Below, piece by piece: positions 44,067 through 56,445 of a stretch of 64,000 nucleotides of DNA (the stretch's first letter is position 1; every line of letters begins with the position of its first letter). The stretch comes from Nilaparvata lugens (lineage: Eukaryota > Arthropoda > Insecta > Hemiptera > Delphacidae): positions 2,362,742-2,426,741 of the forward strand of contig NC_052517.1 in assembly GCF_014356525.2 (NCBI RefSeq), given 5' to 3'. The notes under the pieces were generated by a model, which was given only the letters and a program-made list of their open reading frames with translations, had not been told where the DNA came from and ran no database searches. Both the position numbers and the translations under genes were made by a program.

Positions 44067-44809
44067 TGTAGTGAGATCCACTTTAAAATGTCAGCATATG
44101 TCATGAGTAGTGTCAAAGTTTACCATACAACAGATGGCGACAATTTGGAGTGAGTCTGACTGTAGCTTATTTAGATGTTACCGATGAAATTTTGTGAGAA
44201 AAAATAATTCTAAAAAAATATTACTGTTGAGAATAATATAAAATAATATATTCTAAAAAAATATTATTATAAAAATACTATTATTATAAATATATTTTCT
44301 AAAAAAATATTACTGTTGAGTTTATTGAGAAGATATGTTATAAATTCAAATTAGATCATGATCCATCCATCGCAATAATTCAAATAATGGTTGAAAAATA
44401 AACATTAATCTTTATTGTACTTTTTGGCCTTACATAAGTTATGTCAAATCATAAATCAATATCAGGGCACCGAGCTTCGGTCGTTATTTTTATTTATTGA
44501 TGAACAAAACACAGTTCTCTTAAATGATCGTATTTATATTTTAGAAATTAGACTAAAAATTCATATCTATTTTGAGCTCACCGCACACTAGAAATCTATT
44601 CTACTATAAATTATAATCTAAATATATAAAACTTGTAACTTGACTGTATCTACATCACCTATATTCTAATTCAAATAGCAACTGAATATTATAATTGTTA
44701 TTAGTTTTAAATGAAACTAGTTAGTTATTTAGTTTCTAGTTGAACAATTTTATCAAAAATCTATCTTTATTGATATTATAACTATTTTTAAAATCTGTAG
44801 GTGAGAATT

Positions 44810-45178
44810 TATTCACTATATTTATATAAAGCACAAAAAAGTATATTTACTCATAGTCTATATTTTGTCCCAATATCAACTAGTTTGTTAATTCATCTAG
44901 TTGATGAAACTAGTTTAATTAGTTAATTATCAAAACAGTTTGTCAATTTTATAAAGCACAAATGATATTTACACAATCATAGTTTTCCCCAAATTTCAAC
45001 TTGTTTAATCAATCTAGTTGATAAAACTGGTTTAATTCGTTAATTATCGAACCAGTTCGTCAATTTTATAAAGCACAAATGATATTTACACATAGTTTCC
45101 CCCCAATATCAACTAGTTTGTTAATTCATTTAGTTGATAAAACTAGTTTAATTCGTTGATTAGTTCTAGTTGAGCAAT
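44810..45178 (+). repeat. About 110 bp minisatellite, three units
   Basis: ATAAAGCACAAATGATATTT and AACTAGTTTAATTCGTT recur; CTAGTT/AACTAG motifs make each unit partly self-complementary. Confidence 0.75.
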
Positions 45179-45484
45179 ATTTTTGACAATAGTTTAAAGA
45201 AAGTTTGGCAGTTTTTTAAGACATTATTATATAATATATATATTGTGATGTAGTAGAATGCCAAAGTATAGTTATATTAATCGAATGTGATAAAATTTCA
45301 TTGACATTAACAATAATTTTTCCCCCAAAAGAATATCAAAGACATAAATTATTTTTTATAGTGAAGTTTAGTGTAATTTTCACTTCCTATTTTGTCTATA
45401 TAGGTCAATAGTTGTCTGTTTTGAATTAAATATTGTTCTTGTGAAATTTATTTTCAGATTTTATCATTAATGATGATTATTTTG

Positions 45485-45630
45485 GCTAGGTTGCACAAAA
45501 GCTTGGTAAACTTTAATAGTGATTAAATTCCATGAGAAACCAATCAGAGACTGTGTTCTTGTAAAAAAGAAGGCTTTTATGATCGGTTCTTGTGGAATTT
45601 AATTATAGTTGAAATTTAACAGGTTTTGAG
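45485..45630. mobile_element. Diverged MITE-C
   Basis: GGTTGCACAAAAGCTTGGTA and AAATTTAACAGGTTTTGAGC. Confidence 0.7.
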
Positions 45631-45797
45631 CCTGTAAAAGAGCCCGTAATTAGCCCGTACAGTTAAGAGCCAATGTTGTGTTAAGAATTAACAATCAATT
45701 TCACTGGCTATCAATTTATCAATTTCATTTAAAATCAATTTATCGTTGTTATTGCTCCTAATTTATTTAATTTTCCCTCTAGTAATATTATCACTTA

Positions 45798-46258
45798 AGG
45801 TGCGTACAGATATACGAGCCGCGAACATGAGTAGTTCACTTTTAAACAGCTGACTTTATCTGTATTTTTACAGAAACGGTAAGATACAGATATAAAAAGC
45901 TTGGCATCAGCTGATTTACTCTTATGGCTTTTATCGGCAGAGAGATCCTTTCGGATGTTCTGCTTTGCCGTATTACCCAATGTCATTTCCTATCAACACT
46001 AAAGTTTATAGGTTATGTCTTGGGTTCTGCATGTTTTCTCACCAAAAATTTGCACTTTCACTTCCTGAGTTCCTATTTTATAAATTTTGAAATCAAGAAA
46101 ACTATTTTCAAACACAAAATCACATTTAAAAAGCAAAATCTATAAAAATTTTGATGATAATATTGAACTGAAAATTTCACATTACAATTTTTTCCATGGC
46201 AAAAATCAGCTGATTAAAAGAATTGCTCATGTTCGCGGCGCGTAACCTCTCCTTTACA
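45798..46258. mobile_element. Foldback-K copy with long loop
   Basis: AGGTGCGTACAGATATACGA and GCTCATGTTCGCGGCGCGTA. The middle (45916-46190) is unrelated DNA with a short open frame lacking a domain. Confidence 0.75.
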
Positions 46259-46582
46259 GATACGTATTGTTTCACAGTATTTCTGAGATTTGATAATAAA
46301 TCGGTTGTCCCAATAAAAACCAAATAATTTGATCTATTTTCGGTGCCAAAAATTTGTTGTCGATTGGTATTATTTGTTGTGAAGAATTCAAATTTTTAGT
46401 AAATCAGGGAAGTTTTCCAATATTGTAAATTTGCCGAAATTATGCACTTTATTACTACAAATTGTTGATTCAGTGTGTCAAATTTATTGAAATTACGGAT
46501 AATAATATTCATTAAACATTTAGAGTGCCAAAAGTTATTTATTATACATTTTACAAAAAAAAACATAATTTATGTTAGACTG

Positions 46583-47040
46583 GCAGGTGACCCTTGCTCC
46601 GCAAGGGTTTATTTGAAAACTTGTCCTAATCAAATTTTGGAGAATTGAAAATAGGCCTATAACCATCCTCGGTTAATTAAGAATCTATTTGTAAAATGTG
46701 AAGTTAATGAGTTGAGTAGTTGAGACGTGATGATGCGTCATTTGTGAATTTCCTATCCCCTACCTGTATAAGCCAGCTCTTTCCTTTATTATATTGTAGC
46801 TAGACTAGCAGGTAACCCGTGCTTCACAAGGGTATAATTAAAAATTTGACAAATTAGGAACTTGACCTACTGGAATCTTGGATAATTGAAAATATGCCTA
46901 TAACCATCCTCGGTAAATTAAGAATCTATATGCGAGATTTCAAGTTAATGAGTTGAGTAGTTGAGACGTGATGATGCGTCATTCGAGAATTTCCTATCCC
47001 CTACCTGTATAAGCCAGTTCTTTCCTTTATTATAGTGTAG
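46583..47040 (+). repeat. Two repeat-D copies in tandem
   Basis: Heads at 46583 (GGCAGGTGACCCTTGCTCCG) and 46805 (CTAGCAGGTAACCCGTGCTT). Confidence 0.85.
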
Positions 47041-47219
47041 ACAATTTGTTTGAAAATAAGTTTCCTGTAGAATACAAGTTGAATGTTGCTGTGTTTTTTT
47101 AAATTGGCAAAAAATTGCCGAAATTTGTTGAAGCCTCCACAACTCTGGTGCATAATAACGTGGCTATAGAGATCCAATAACATCTGGCTATCTGGAAATA
47201 GAAAGAAAAATGAAAATCT

Positions 47220-47375
47220 TAGTCCCGATTGCCCAACAGCCGGTTAAATTTTAACCGTGATTAATTTCACGAGAACCAATCAGAGAAGGCCTTTTTGATA
47301 AGACGGCTTCTCTGATTGGTTCTCGTAGAATTAATCACGGTTAAAATTTAACCGGCTGTTGTGCAACCGGCACTT
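47220..47375. mobile_element. MITE-C with TTA flanks
   Basis: GTCCCGATTGCCCAACAGCC to GTTGTGCAACCGGCAC, flanked by TTA on each side. Duplicated at 50088-50243. Confidence 0.88.
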
Positions 47376-47476
47376 AGTACCCTTTTTGAAATATTTAATC
47401 ACAACATGTCTCGGACATTGATGCCATTTTCAAGTCTTGACTTGTTGTGATTAAATAATTCAAAAAGGGTACTAAG
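47376..47476. repeat. 100 bp hairpin
   Basis: AGTACCCTTTTTGAAATATT pairs with AATAATTCAAAAAGGGTACT; inner arms ATCACAACA/TGTTGTGAT. Duplicated at 50244-50344. Confidence 0.85.
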
Positions 47477-47605
47477 ATTTTTATTTCTCTTTCTATTTCT
47501 ATAAAAGTAGCCCTATACAGAAAAGAGATAGGCTATCTGGCTATATTAGATCCAACAAAATGACATTACTTTTCATTATAATTATTGAAATTAATAATTG
47601 CAATA

Positions 47606-47606
<1 letters not shown>

Positions 47607-47642
<36 letters not shown>

Positions 47643-47924
47643 GTACTTTATTTATGTAGATTACATTATATACTGGCTTATACACTTATATACAATAGCT
47701 TACAATACAGCAAAATTATAGATGAATTTACATAATATATACTAAGAAAATAATTATTGAACTGTATATGATATGAAAAAGCAATTTGTAATATAATAAC
47801 TATAGATATTAACTTATATTGTAATGCATCTACATAAATTGGCGGAGCTTTGGACATATCAATGTCCATTCTTCGGAAAGAATATTAAAAATATCCTCCC
47901 CACTAACTCTCTACCAAAATCGAT
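47607..47924 (-). mobile_element. SINE-like element, (TTGA)n tail
   Basis: TTGATTGATTGATTGATTGA tail at the low end and CCTCCCCACTAACTCTCTAC at the other; same as 12081-12367. The copy in unit 2 is at 50475-50793. Confidence 0.8.
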
Positions 47925-48107
47925 GATTATTGAATATTCATGACATAATTATTAATAGGCTCAGGCCTAATACCTGTTTGCCACAATCCAATATTTCTTT
48001 AGGCTGTGAGACGTTGCTCATTTTAACAAACAAAATAAAATGATAAAATTTACAAATTTATTTATTCTCAATAAATTATAGCCAGTTCTTTCCATTATTA
48101 TATTATA

Positions 48108-48330
48108 GACTAGCAGGTAACCCGTGCTCCGCAAGGGTCTAATTAAAAACTTGACAAACTGGAATCTTGAAGAATTGAAAATAGGCCTATAACCATCCTC
48201 GGTAAATTAAGAATCTCTATGCAAAATGTCAAGTTAATGAGTTGAGTAGTTGAGACGTGATGATGCGTCATTCGTGAATTTCCTATCCCCTACGTGTATA
48301 AGCCAGTTCTTTCCTTTTTTATAGTATAGA
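48108..48330 (+). repeat. Repeat-D copy
   Basis: CTAGCAGGTAACCCGTGCTC to CAGTTCTTTCCTTTTTTATA. Duplicated at 50977-51200. Confidence 0.88.
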
Positions 48331-48449
48331 TGAACAAAATACAATTATAAATTTCTCCAATGATTTATTCATTGTTATTAAATACAAGCCATTCAATTTT
48401 ATTATTTTGATCCACATTATTGTTTGTCTGAAATTCAAAAAAATCAATA

Positions 48450-49482
48450 AAAGACCAGTATAGTATGTGAGCCATGAAACTAATGATATAAATCGATGAT
48501 AGGGTTCGATTCACAGCTAGGTCTGGCATTTTAGCTTCAACGGACTGCAGTATACAGTATGTGAGCTATAAAACTAATGATCAAAATAAATGTTAGGGTT
48601 CGATTCACAGCTAGGTCTGGCATTTTAGCTTCAACGGACTGCAGTATAGTATGTGAGCTATAAAACTAATGATCAAAATCGAAGATAGGGTTCGATTCAC
48701 AGCTAGGTCTGGCATTTTAGCTTCAACAGACTGCAGTATAGTATGTGAGCTATAAAACTAATGATCAAAATCGAAGATAGGGTTCGATTCACAGCTAGGT
48801 CTGGCATTTTAGCTTCAACAGACAGCAGTATAGTATGTGAGCCATGAAACTAATGATCAAAATCGAAGATAGGGTTCGATTCACAGCTAGGTCTGGCATT
48901 TTAGCTTCAACAGACTGCAGTATAGTATGTGAGCTATAAAACTAATGATCAAAATCGAAGATAGGGTTCGATTCACAGCTAGGTCTGGCATTTTAGCTTC
49001 AACAGACTGCAGTATAGTATGTGAGCTATAAAACTAATGATCAAAATCGAAGATAGGGTTCGATTCACAGCTAGGTCTGGCATTTTAGCTTCAACAGACT
49101 GCAGTATAGTATGTGAGCTATAAAACTAATGATCAAAATCGAAGATAGGGTTCGATTCACAGCTAGGTCTGGCATTTTAGCTTCAACAGACTGCAGTATA
49201 GTATGTGAGCTATAAAACTAATGATCAAAATCGAAGATAGGGTTCGATTCACAGCTATGTCTGGCATTTTAGCTTCAACGGACTGCAGTATAGTATGTGA
49301 GCCATAAAACTCGTGATCAAAATCGAAGATAGGGTTCGATTCACAGCTAGGTCTGGCATTTTAGCTTCAACAGACTGCAGTATAGTATGTGAGCTATAAA
49401 ACTAATGATCAAAATCGAAGATAGGGTTCGATTCACAGCTAGGTCTGGCATTTTAGCTTCAACAGACAGCAGTATAGTATGT
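48450..49482 (+). repeat. 92 bp satellite, 11 copies
   Basis: GGGTTCGATTCACAGCTAGG recurs at 48502, 48596, 48688, 48780 and on every 92 bp to 49425. Units are about 95% alike. Confidence 0.95.
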
Positions 49483-50474
49483 GAAAACTTGTCCTAATCA
49501 AATTTTGGAGAATTGAAAATAGGCCTATAACCATCCTCGGTTAATTAAGAATCTATTTGTAAAATGTGAAGTTAATGAGTTGAGTAGTTGAGACGTGATG
49601 ATGCGTCATTCGTGAATTTCCTATCCCCTACCTGTATAAGCCAGCTCTTTCCTTTATTATATTGTAGCTAGACTAGCAGGTAACCCGTGCTTCACAAGGG
49701 TATAATTAAAAATTTGACAAATTAGGAACTTGACCTACTGGAATCTTGGATAATTGAAAATATGCCTATAACCATCCTCGGTAAATTAAGAATCTATATG
49801 CGAGATTTCAAGTTAATGAGTTGAGTAGTTGAGACGTGATGATGCGTCATTCGAGAATTTCCTATCCCCTACCTGTATAAGCCAGTTCTTTCCTTTATTA
49901 TAGTGTAGACAATTTGTTTGAAAATAAGTTTCCTGTAGAATACAAGTTGAATGTTGCTGTGTTTTTTTTAAATTGGCAAAAAATTGCCGAAATTTGTTGA
50001 AGCCTCCACAACTCTGGTGCATAATAACGTGGCTATAGAGATCCAATAACATCTGGCTATCTGGAAATAGAAAGAAAAATGAAAATCTTAGTCCCGATTG
50101 CCCAACAGCCGGTTAAATTTTAACCGTGATTAATTTCACGAGAACCAATCAGAGAAGGCCTTTTTGATAAGACGGCTTCTCTGATTGGTTCTCGTAGAAT
50201 TAATCACGGTTAAAATTTAACCGGCTGTTGTGCAACCGGCACTTAGTACCCTTTTTGAAATATTTAATCACAACATGTCTCGGACATTGATGCCATTTTC
50301 AAGTCTTGACTTGTTGTGATTAAATAATTCAAAAAGGGTACTAAGATTTTTATTTCTCTTTCTATTTCTATAAAAGTAGCCCTATACAGAAAAGAGATAG
50401 GCTATCTGGCTATATTAGATCCAACAAAATGACATTACTTTTCATTATAATTATTGAAATTAATAATTGCAATA

Positions 50475-50511
<37 letters not shown>

Positions 50512-51792
50512 GTACTTTATTTATGTAGATTACATTATATACTGGCTTATACACTTATATACAATAGCTTACAATACAGCAAAATTATAGATGAATTTAC
50601 ATAATATATACTAAGAAAATAATTATTGAACTGTATATGATATGAAAAAGCAATTTGTAATATAATAACTATAGATATTAACTTATATTGTAATGCATCT
50701 ACATAAATTGGCGGAGCTTTGGACATATCAATGTCCATTCTTCGGAAAGAATATTAAAAATATCCTCCCCACTAACTCTCTACCAAAATCGATGATTATT
50801 GAATATTCATGACATAATTATTAATAGGCTCAGGCCTAATACCTGTTTGCCACAATCCAATATTTCTTTAGGCTGTGAGACGTTGCTCATTTTAACAAAC
50901 AAAATAAAATGATAAAATTTACAAATTTATTTATTCTCAATAAATTATAGCCAATTCTTTCCATTATTATATTATAGACTAGCAGGTAACCCGTGCTCCG
51001 CAAGGGTCTAATTAAAAACTTGACAAACTGGAATCTTGAAGAATTGAAAATAGGCCTATAACCATCCTCGGTAAATTAAGAATCTCTATGCAAAATGTCA
51101 AGTTAATGAGTTGAGTAGTTGAGACGTGATGATGCGTCATTCGTGAATTTCCTATCCCCTACGTGTATAAGCCAGTTCTTTCCTTTATTATAGTATAGAT
51201 GAACAAAATACAATTATAAATTTCTCCAATGATTTATTCATTGTTATTAAATACAAGCCATTCAATTTTATTATTTTGATCCACATTATTGTTTGTCTGA
51301 AATTCAAAAAAAAAAAATCAATAAAATACCAGTATAGTATGTGAGCCAGAAAACTAATGATCAAAATCGAAGGTAGGGTTCGATTCACAGCTAGGTCTGG
51401 CATTTTAGCTTCAACAGACTGCAGTATAGTATGTGAGCTATAAAACTAATAATCAAAATAAATGTTAGGGTTCGATTCACAGCTAGGTCTGGCATTTTAG
51501 CTTCAACAGACTGCAGTATAGTATGTGAGCTATAAAACTAATAATCAAAATAAATGTTAGGGTTCGATTCACAGCTAGGTCTGGCATTTTAGCTTCAACA
51601 GACTGCAGTATAGTATGTGAGTCATAAAACTAATGATCAAAATCGAAGATAGGGTTCGATTCACAGCTAGGTCTGGCATTTTAGCTTCAACAGACTGCAG
51701 TATAGTATGTGAGCTATAAAACTAATGATCAAAATCGAAGATAGGGTTCGATTCACAGCTGGGTCTGGCATTTTAGCTTCAACAGACTGCAC
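49483..51792 (+). repeat. 2.87 kb tandem duplication, unit 2
   Basis: Nearly identical to unit 1; visible differences are single bases such as a T-run of 8 against 7 near 49960/47092, plus only 5 satellite copies at its end. Confidence 0.95.
51333..51792 (+). repeat. 92 bp satellite, 5 copies
   Basis: Same unit as 48450-49482; the last copy runs out at CAACAGACTGCA. Confidence 0.95.
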
Positions 51793-51844
51793 TAAATCAT
51801 AGCTCTAGATTTTCAAATCAAGTCAAGCATCAAATAATATTGTA

Positions 51845-52545
51845 ACACAGTATAGGATGTCATCATTGCATTTAATACAATTATTATAAGGGACCTGTCA
51901 GTGTTGTGAAGTAATTCTGAATTTTTCCATTTTAAATTCATGAGAAAAGATTTGAAGACAAACTTTTTTCCAATCAATATCGACATAATATCACTTTAGT
52001 TGATTCACTTAGGATGTTATCATTGCATTTAAATATAATATAAGGGACCTGGTAATGTTGAAAGAAGCCTTATTCTGAATTCTCCCATTTTAAATTTAAA
52101 ATATTTGAAGACAAACCTTTTTCCAACCAATATCGACATAATATTACCATAGAGAAACAATAGCGTAAGTAGATATCCCATGGTATAGGGCGTTTATGTC
52201 GCAACTTTTACTGTTATCTCAAGATGATAGTCCACGTAGTTCTTTCCTGTGAAGCTTTATGACGCTGGTAGTCTCTCATATTGTGCCGTTCATACACTCT
52301 TACCCGGCCAAAACAGTAAAAATCGACAATAATCAACAGTAATCGGCTTGAGATAACAGTAAAAGTTGCGACATAAACGCCCTATACCATGGGATATATA
52401 CTTATGCTATTGTTTATCTATGATATAATATAAGGGACCTGGTAATTTTGTAAAATAATTCTGAATTTTCCCATTTTAAATTTATGTGAAAATATTCGAA
52501 GACAAAATTTTCCCAACAAATATCGACATATATTAGGTTCAACTG
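51845..52545 (+). repeat. Three-unit minisatellite split by foldback-G
   Basis: ATATAAGGGACCTG and AATATCGACATA blocks at 51890-51990, 52025-52145 and 52430-52545; foldback-G sits between units 2 and 3. Confidence 0.75.
52149..52422. mobile_element. Foldback-G copy
   Basis: CATAGAGAAACAATAGCGTA pairs with the right end TTATGCTATTGTTTATCTATG; both arms have CCCATGGTATAGGGCG. Confidence 0.85.
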
Positions 52546-52702
52546 TTAATTAGTGTGATAAACTAAACTTTTTGTGAAATTAATAGTAATTTATTTGTCG
52601 TTTCATTCTATTTTTTTTTTTTTTTGCAATATTGTAGTGAATGTGATGTGTTTTGTGAGATTCGCTTCAATCTGTCAGAATTATTAGAATAGGAAGCCTT
52701 AG

Positions 52703-52856
52703 TGCCGGTTGCACAAAAACCGGTTAAATTTTAACCGTCATTAATTCCACGAGAACCAAACAGAGAAGCCGTCTTTTCAAAATGGCCTTCTCTGATTGGT
52801 TCTCGTGAAATTAATCACGGTTAAAATTTAACCGGATTTTGTGCAACTGGATTTTA
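52703..52856. mobile_element. MITE-C copy
   Basis: GTGCCGGTTGCACAAAAACC to CCGGATTTTGTGCAACTGG. Confidence 0.88.
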
Positions 52857-52995
52857 TTGTGTTTTCTATGAAGATACAGCTGACAGTTTAAAGAGGGTCT
52901 CACTATTGTAAATTTTCCCAAAATAAATAATTTGTGGTGATTTGAAAAAAATCTAGGTGATATTATTATAATTATATTGTGCATATTCTTGAAAC

Positions 52996-53215
52996 TATAG
53001 TGTGGTCCACGTTATAATGGCAGTGGATAAAGATGGAAGAATAGCGATGCCAATTCTCTGCATTAATTAATTATATTTCTTCACCGTCAAAAACATAGTT
53101 GGCATCGTTTTGGGCCTAGAAAAGGATAGTACCACCGGCTTTGTCGAATGGTAGACGAAGATAGCAAAACTGAAGTTGATCAAAATACTGTAATTATAAC
53201 GTGGGCCTCACTATA
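52996..53215. mobile_element. Short MITE-A subfamily, reverse
   Basis: TATAGTGTGGTCCACGTTAT and ATAACGTGGGCCTCACTATA; interior matches 36955-37173 reversed. Confidence 0.85.
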
Positions 53216-53470
53216 GATCCGAAATCTATAACTATGATTGTATTTGTTGAAGTTAATTATTGATTTAAGTTAACTATTGATTAAAATAAATATTGATCAT
53301 TGACTAAAGTCAACTATTGATTATTGATAAAAGTTAACTATTGATTAAAGTTAATTATTGATTAAAATTGGATATTATTGATAGATGATGAGTTGATATT
53401 GATGAGTTGTAAATGAATTTATTATGGTGAATTGATCAAAAGTGAATCAATAACTTTTGATTAATATCAG

Positions 53471-53664
53471 GCTGGGCGTTCACCGGTTAGTCAAGACAAG
53501 ACTAGTGACGTTTAGTCACAATACTTCACATAGTTGCTTATGAAGACATGTCTAATTGCAATGACTAATCAGTGTGTGTTGCGTCACAAGCAACTATGTG
53601 AAGTATTGTGACTAAACGTGTCTGATCATGTCTTGTCGTGACTAACTGGTGTGCGCCTATAGCC
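53471..53664. mobile_element. About 190 bp foldback
   Basis: GGGCGTTCACCGGTTAGTCA pairs with TGACTAACTGGTGTGCGCC; arms continue through CACAATACTTCACATAGTTG. Confidence 0.88.
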
Positions 53665-53944
53665 TTAGAGAAATATTTCCCCAAATGTGATTATATTGAA
53701 TTGAGAGGTACTATTATTAAAGTAAATCTATATTAAGATGTTAGTTTTTAAGTGAAAACATAATATTGATGATATTTTCTGCTATATTTTAGACCATTAT
53801 ACTCAGTATTGGAATTAAATTCTTGTTAGATTAGGTTAGGTAAATCTTGTTTTGGTAGTTTTTTTGTTATACTCTTTGTGTTTAAATATATCTGTTTTTT
53901 GTATGTATGTAGTAACTTTTGGTGATAAATTTGTGTCTTCTTTA

Positions 53945-54148
53945 GAAATTTGCAACATGTTTCAAAGCGTTGCAATATGTTGTCTTCCGTTGCATGAAAT
54001 CTTGCAACGCGTTGCACGATATTTGCAACATGTTGCACTTATTTTGATACGCGTTGCATGAAATCTTGCAACGCGTTGCACGAGATTTGCAACATGTTGC
54101 ACTTTTTATGATACGCGTTGCATGAAATTTTGCAACGCGTTGCAAGTG
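53945..54148. repeat. 64 bp repeat of palindromic dodecamers
   Basis: GCAACGCGTTGC at 54004, 54068 and 54132; GCAACATGTTGC between them. About three units. Confidence 0.85.
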
Positions 54149-54149
54149 T

Positions 54150-54733
54150 CCTTTAGTCGAAAAATCCTTGTTAAGTTTCCAAATATCGCATAAACCAATC
54201 TATATTTATGTACTACTTTTAAAATAAGTGAGAAATATTTTAGTGATTATGAAAGATGTGTGAAAATATTTTATTTCTGTTGATGAAAGAGATTTAATAA
54301 ATGTTGATTAGTGATTTCTGTGTTTTTCCTATCATTGTCCAATGTTTATGTCAAATTTTCGAGTTTAAATATTTTATCTTTAATTTTTGTGTTTCCCCTA
54401 TCATTGTCCAATATTTCTGTCAAATTTCGAGTTTTAAATTTGTTAAATCTTTAATTAAATTTGAGTTTATTAATTAGAGTAAATATGAGTTAAATTAGAG
54501 TTTTAAATTTGTAAATCTTTAATTTTTGTTCAAGGAAGAAGTTTGAAGATATTATGGAGCACTTTAGAAAGAAAATTAGAATGCATGAAGATTGCAGGAC
54601 TTTGAATAACAGAATTTTTGAAGACTTGAAGAATTTTAGAGAAAAAAAAATTACCTGTTGATTTGAAATTTTGGAGACAGGAAAATCCGAGAATGTCATC
54701 ATCTTTAATATTCAGGTAAGAATTTGGACTTGC
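54150..54733. other. AT-rich stretch
   Basis: Short direct repeats of CCTATCATTGTCCAAT (54327, 54398); no gene seen. Confidence 0.4.
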
Positions 54734-56403
54734 TGAGCCCCGCGTTTACACCAGAGTTTTGTCACCTAAGTTTTCAACAAATAGTTGCCAATTTCTTGAA
54801 AAGCAGAGCAACATTTTGTTGTCAACTTGTGGAAATCAACTGAGTTCTCAATAAATTGTTGCCAATTTCTTGAAAAGCAGAGCAACATTTTGTTGTCAAT
54901 TGTGGAATTAACTGAGTTCTCAAACTAATAGTTGCCAATTTCTATTTCTTGAACAACACATCATCATTTTGTTGTCAACTTTTGGAAATCTACTGAGTTC
55001 TCAACAAATTGTTGCCAATTTCTTGAAAAGCACAGCATCATTTTGTTGTCAACTTTTGGAAATCAACTGAGTTCTCAACAAATTGTTGCAAATTTATTGA
55101 ACAACACAGCATCATTTTGTTGTCAACTTTTGGAAATCAACTGAGTTCTCAACAAATTGTTGCCAATTTCTTGAAAAGCAGAGCATCATTTTGTTGTCAA
55201 CTTGTGGAAATCAACTGAGTTCTCAAACTAATAGTTGCCAATTTCTTGAAAAGCACAGCATCATTTTGTTGTCAACTTGTGGAAATCTACTGAGTTCTCA
55301 AACTAATAGTTGCCAATTTCTTGAAAAGCAGAGCATCATTTTGTGGTCAACTTGTGGAAATCTACTTAGTTCTCAACAAATTGTTGCCAATTTCTTGAAC
55401 AACACAGCAACATTTTGTTGTCAACTTGTGGAAATCTACTGAGTTCTCAAACTAATAGTTGCCAATTTCTTGAAAAGCAGAGCATCATTTTGTTGTCAAC
55501 TTGTGGAAATCAACTGAGTTCTCAAACTAATAGTTGCCAATTTCTTGAAAAGCAGAGCATCATTTTGTTGTCAACTTTTGGAAATCTACTGAGATCTCAA
55601 TAAATTGTTGCAAATTTCTTGAACAGCACAGCATCATTTTGTTGTCAACTTTTGGAAATCCACTGAGTTCTCAACAAATAGTTGCCAATTTCTTGAACAG
55701 CACAGCATCATTTTGTTGTCAACTTGTGGAAACCTACTGAGATCTCAACAAATAGTTGCCAATTTCTTGAAAATCACAGCATCATTTTGTTGTCAACTTG
55801 TGGAAATCTACTGAGATCTCAACAAATAGTTGCCAATTTCTTGAAAAGCAGAGCAACATTTTGTTGTCAAGTTTTGGAAATCTACTGAGATCTCAATAAA
55901 TTGTTGCAAATTTCTTGAACAGCACAGCATCATTTTGTTGTCAACTTGTGGAAATCTACTGAGTTCTCAACAAATAGTTGCAGATTTCTTGAAAATCAGA
56001 GCAAAATTTTGTCGTCAACTTGTGGATAACAACTGAGTTCTCAACAAATAGTTGCCAATTTCTTGAAAAGCAGAGCAACATTTTGCTGTCAACTTGTGTA
56101 AATCCTTGTTGTCAACAAAATTCTTGTTCCCCACTTCAGTGTGGAGACACTGAAAAAGTTGCCAACAAAATGTTCCCCCTCTATAAAAGTCCGACTACGC
56201 TCTCTGGGCAAAAATTTACAACTATTTTGCTCTACATTTTTTTCGAAAAGCAACTTGTTTTCTACAAAAAAAATGAAAACTTATTGTTCTACATTTGAGA
56301 ATAACACTTGGTTCCTTACAAAAGAAATTGAGTTTTTTGTAGAAAACTTCTAGGCCTATTTGTGGGAAACACTGGGTTAACAGCTTTGGTGTAAACGCAG
56401 CTC
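54734..56403. mobile_element. J-type element with internal satellite
   Basis: Left GCGTTTACACCAGAGTTTTG and right GCTTTGGTGTAAACGCAGCT form the ends; the interior is mostly the 76 bp repeat. Confidence 0.75.
54770..56110 (+). repeat. About 76 bp tandem repeat, about 18 copies
   Basis: TTTTGTTGTCAACTTGTGGA and TTGCCAATTTCTTGAAAAGC recur about every 74-77 bp. Confidence 0.92.
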
Positions 56404-56445
56404 AAGTCATATGATTCCACATGTCTATTAATATAATCATATTTA

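Larger units (their letters stand above)
46615..49482 (+). repeat. 2.87 kb tandem duplication, unit 1
   Basis: Matches unit 2 at 49483-51792 with an offset of 2868-2869. It holds repeat-D copies, MITE-C, a 100 bp hairpin, a SINE-like element and an 11-copy 92 bp satellite. Confidence 0.95.

Noticed and set aside
48450..49482. CRISPR array
   Set aside because: Units are head-to-tail copies over their full 92 bp with no unique spacers, and the DNA is eukaryotic.
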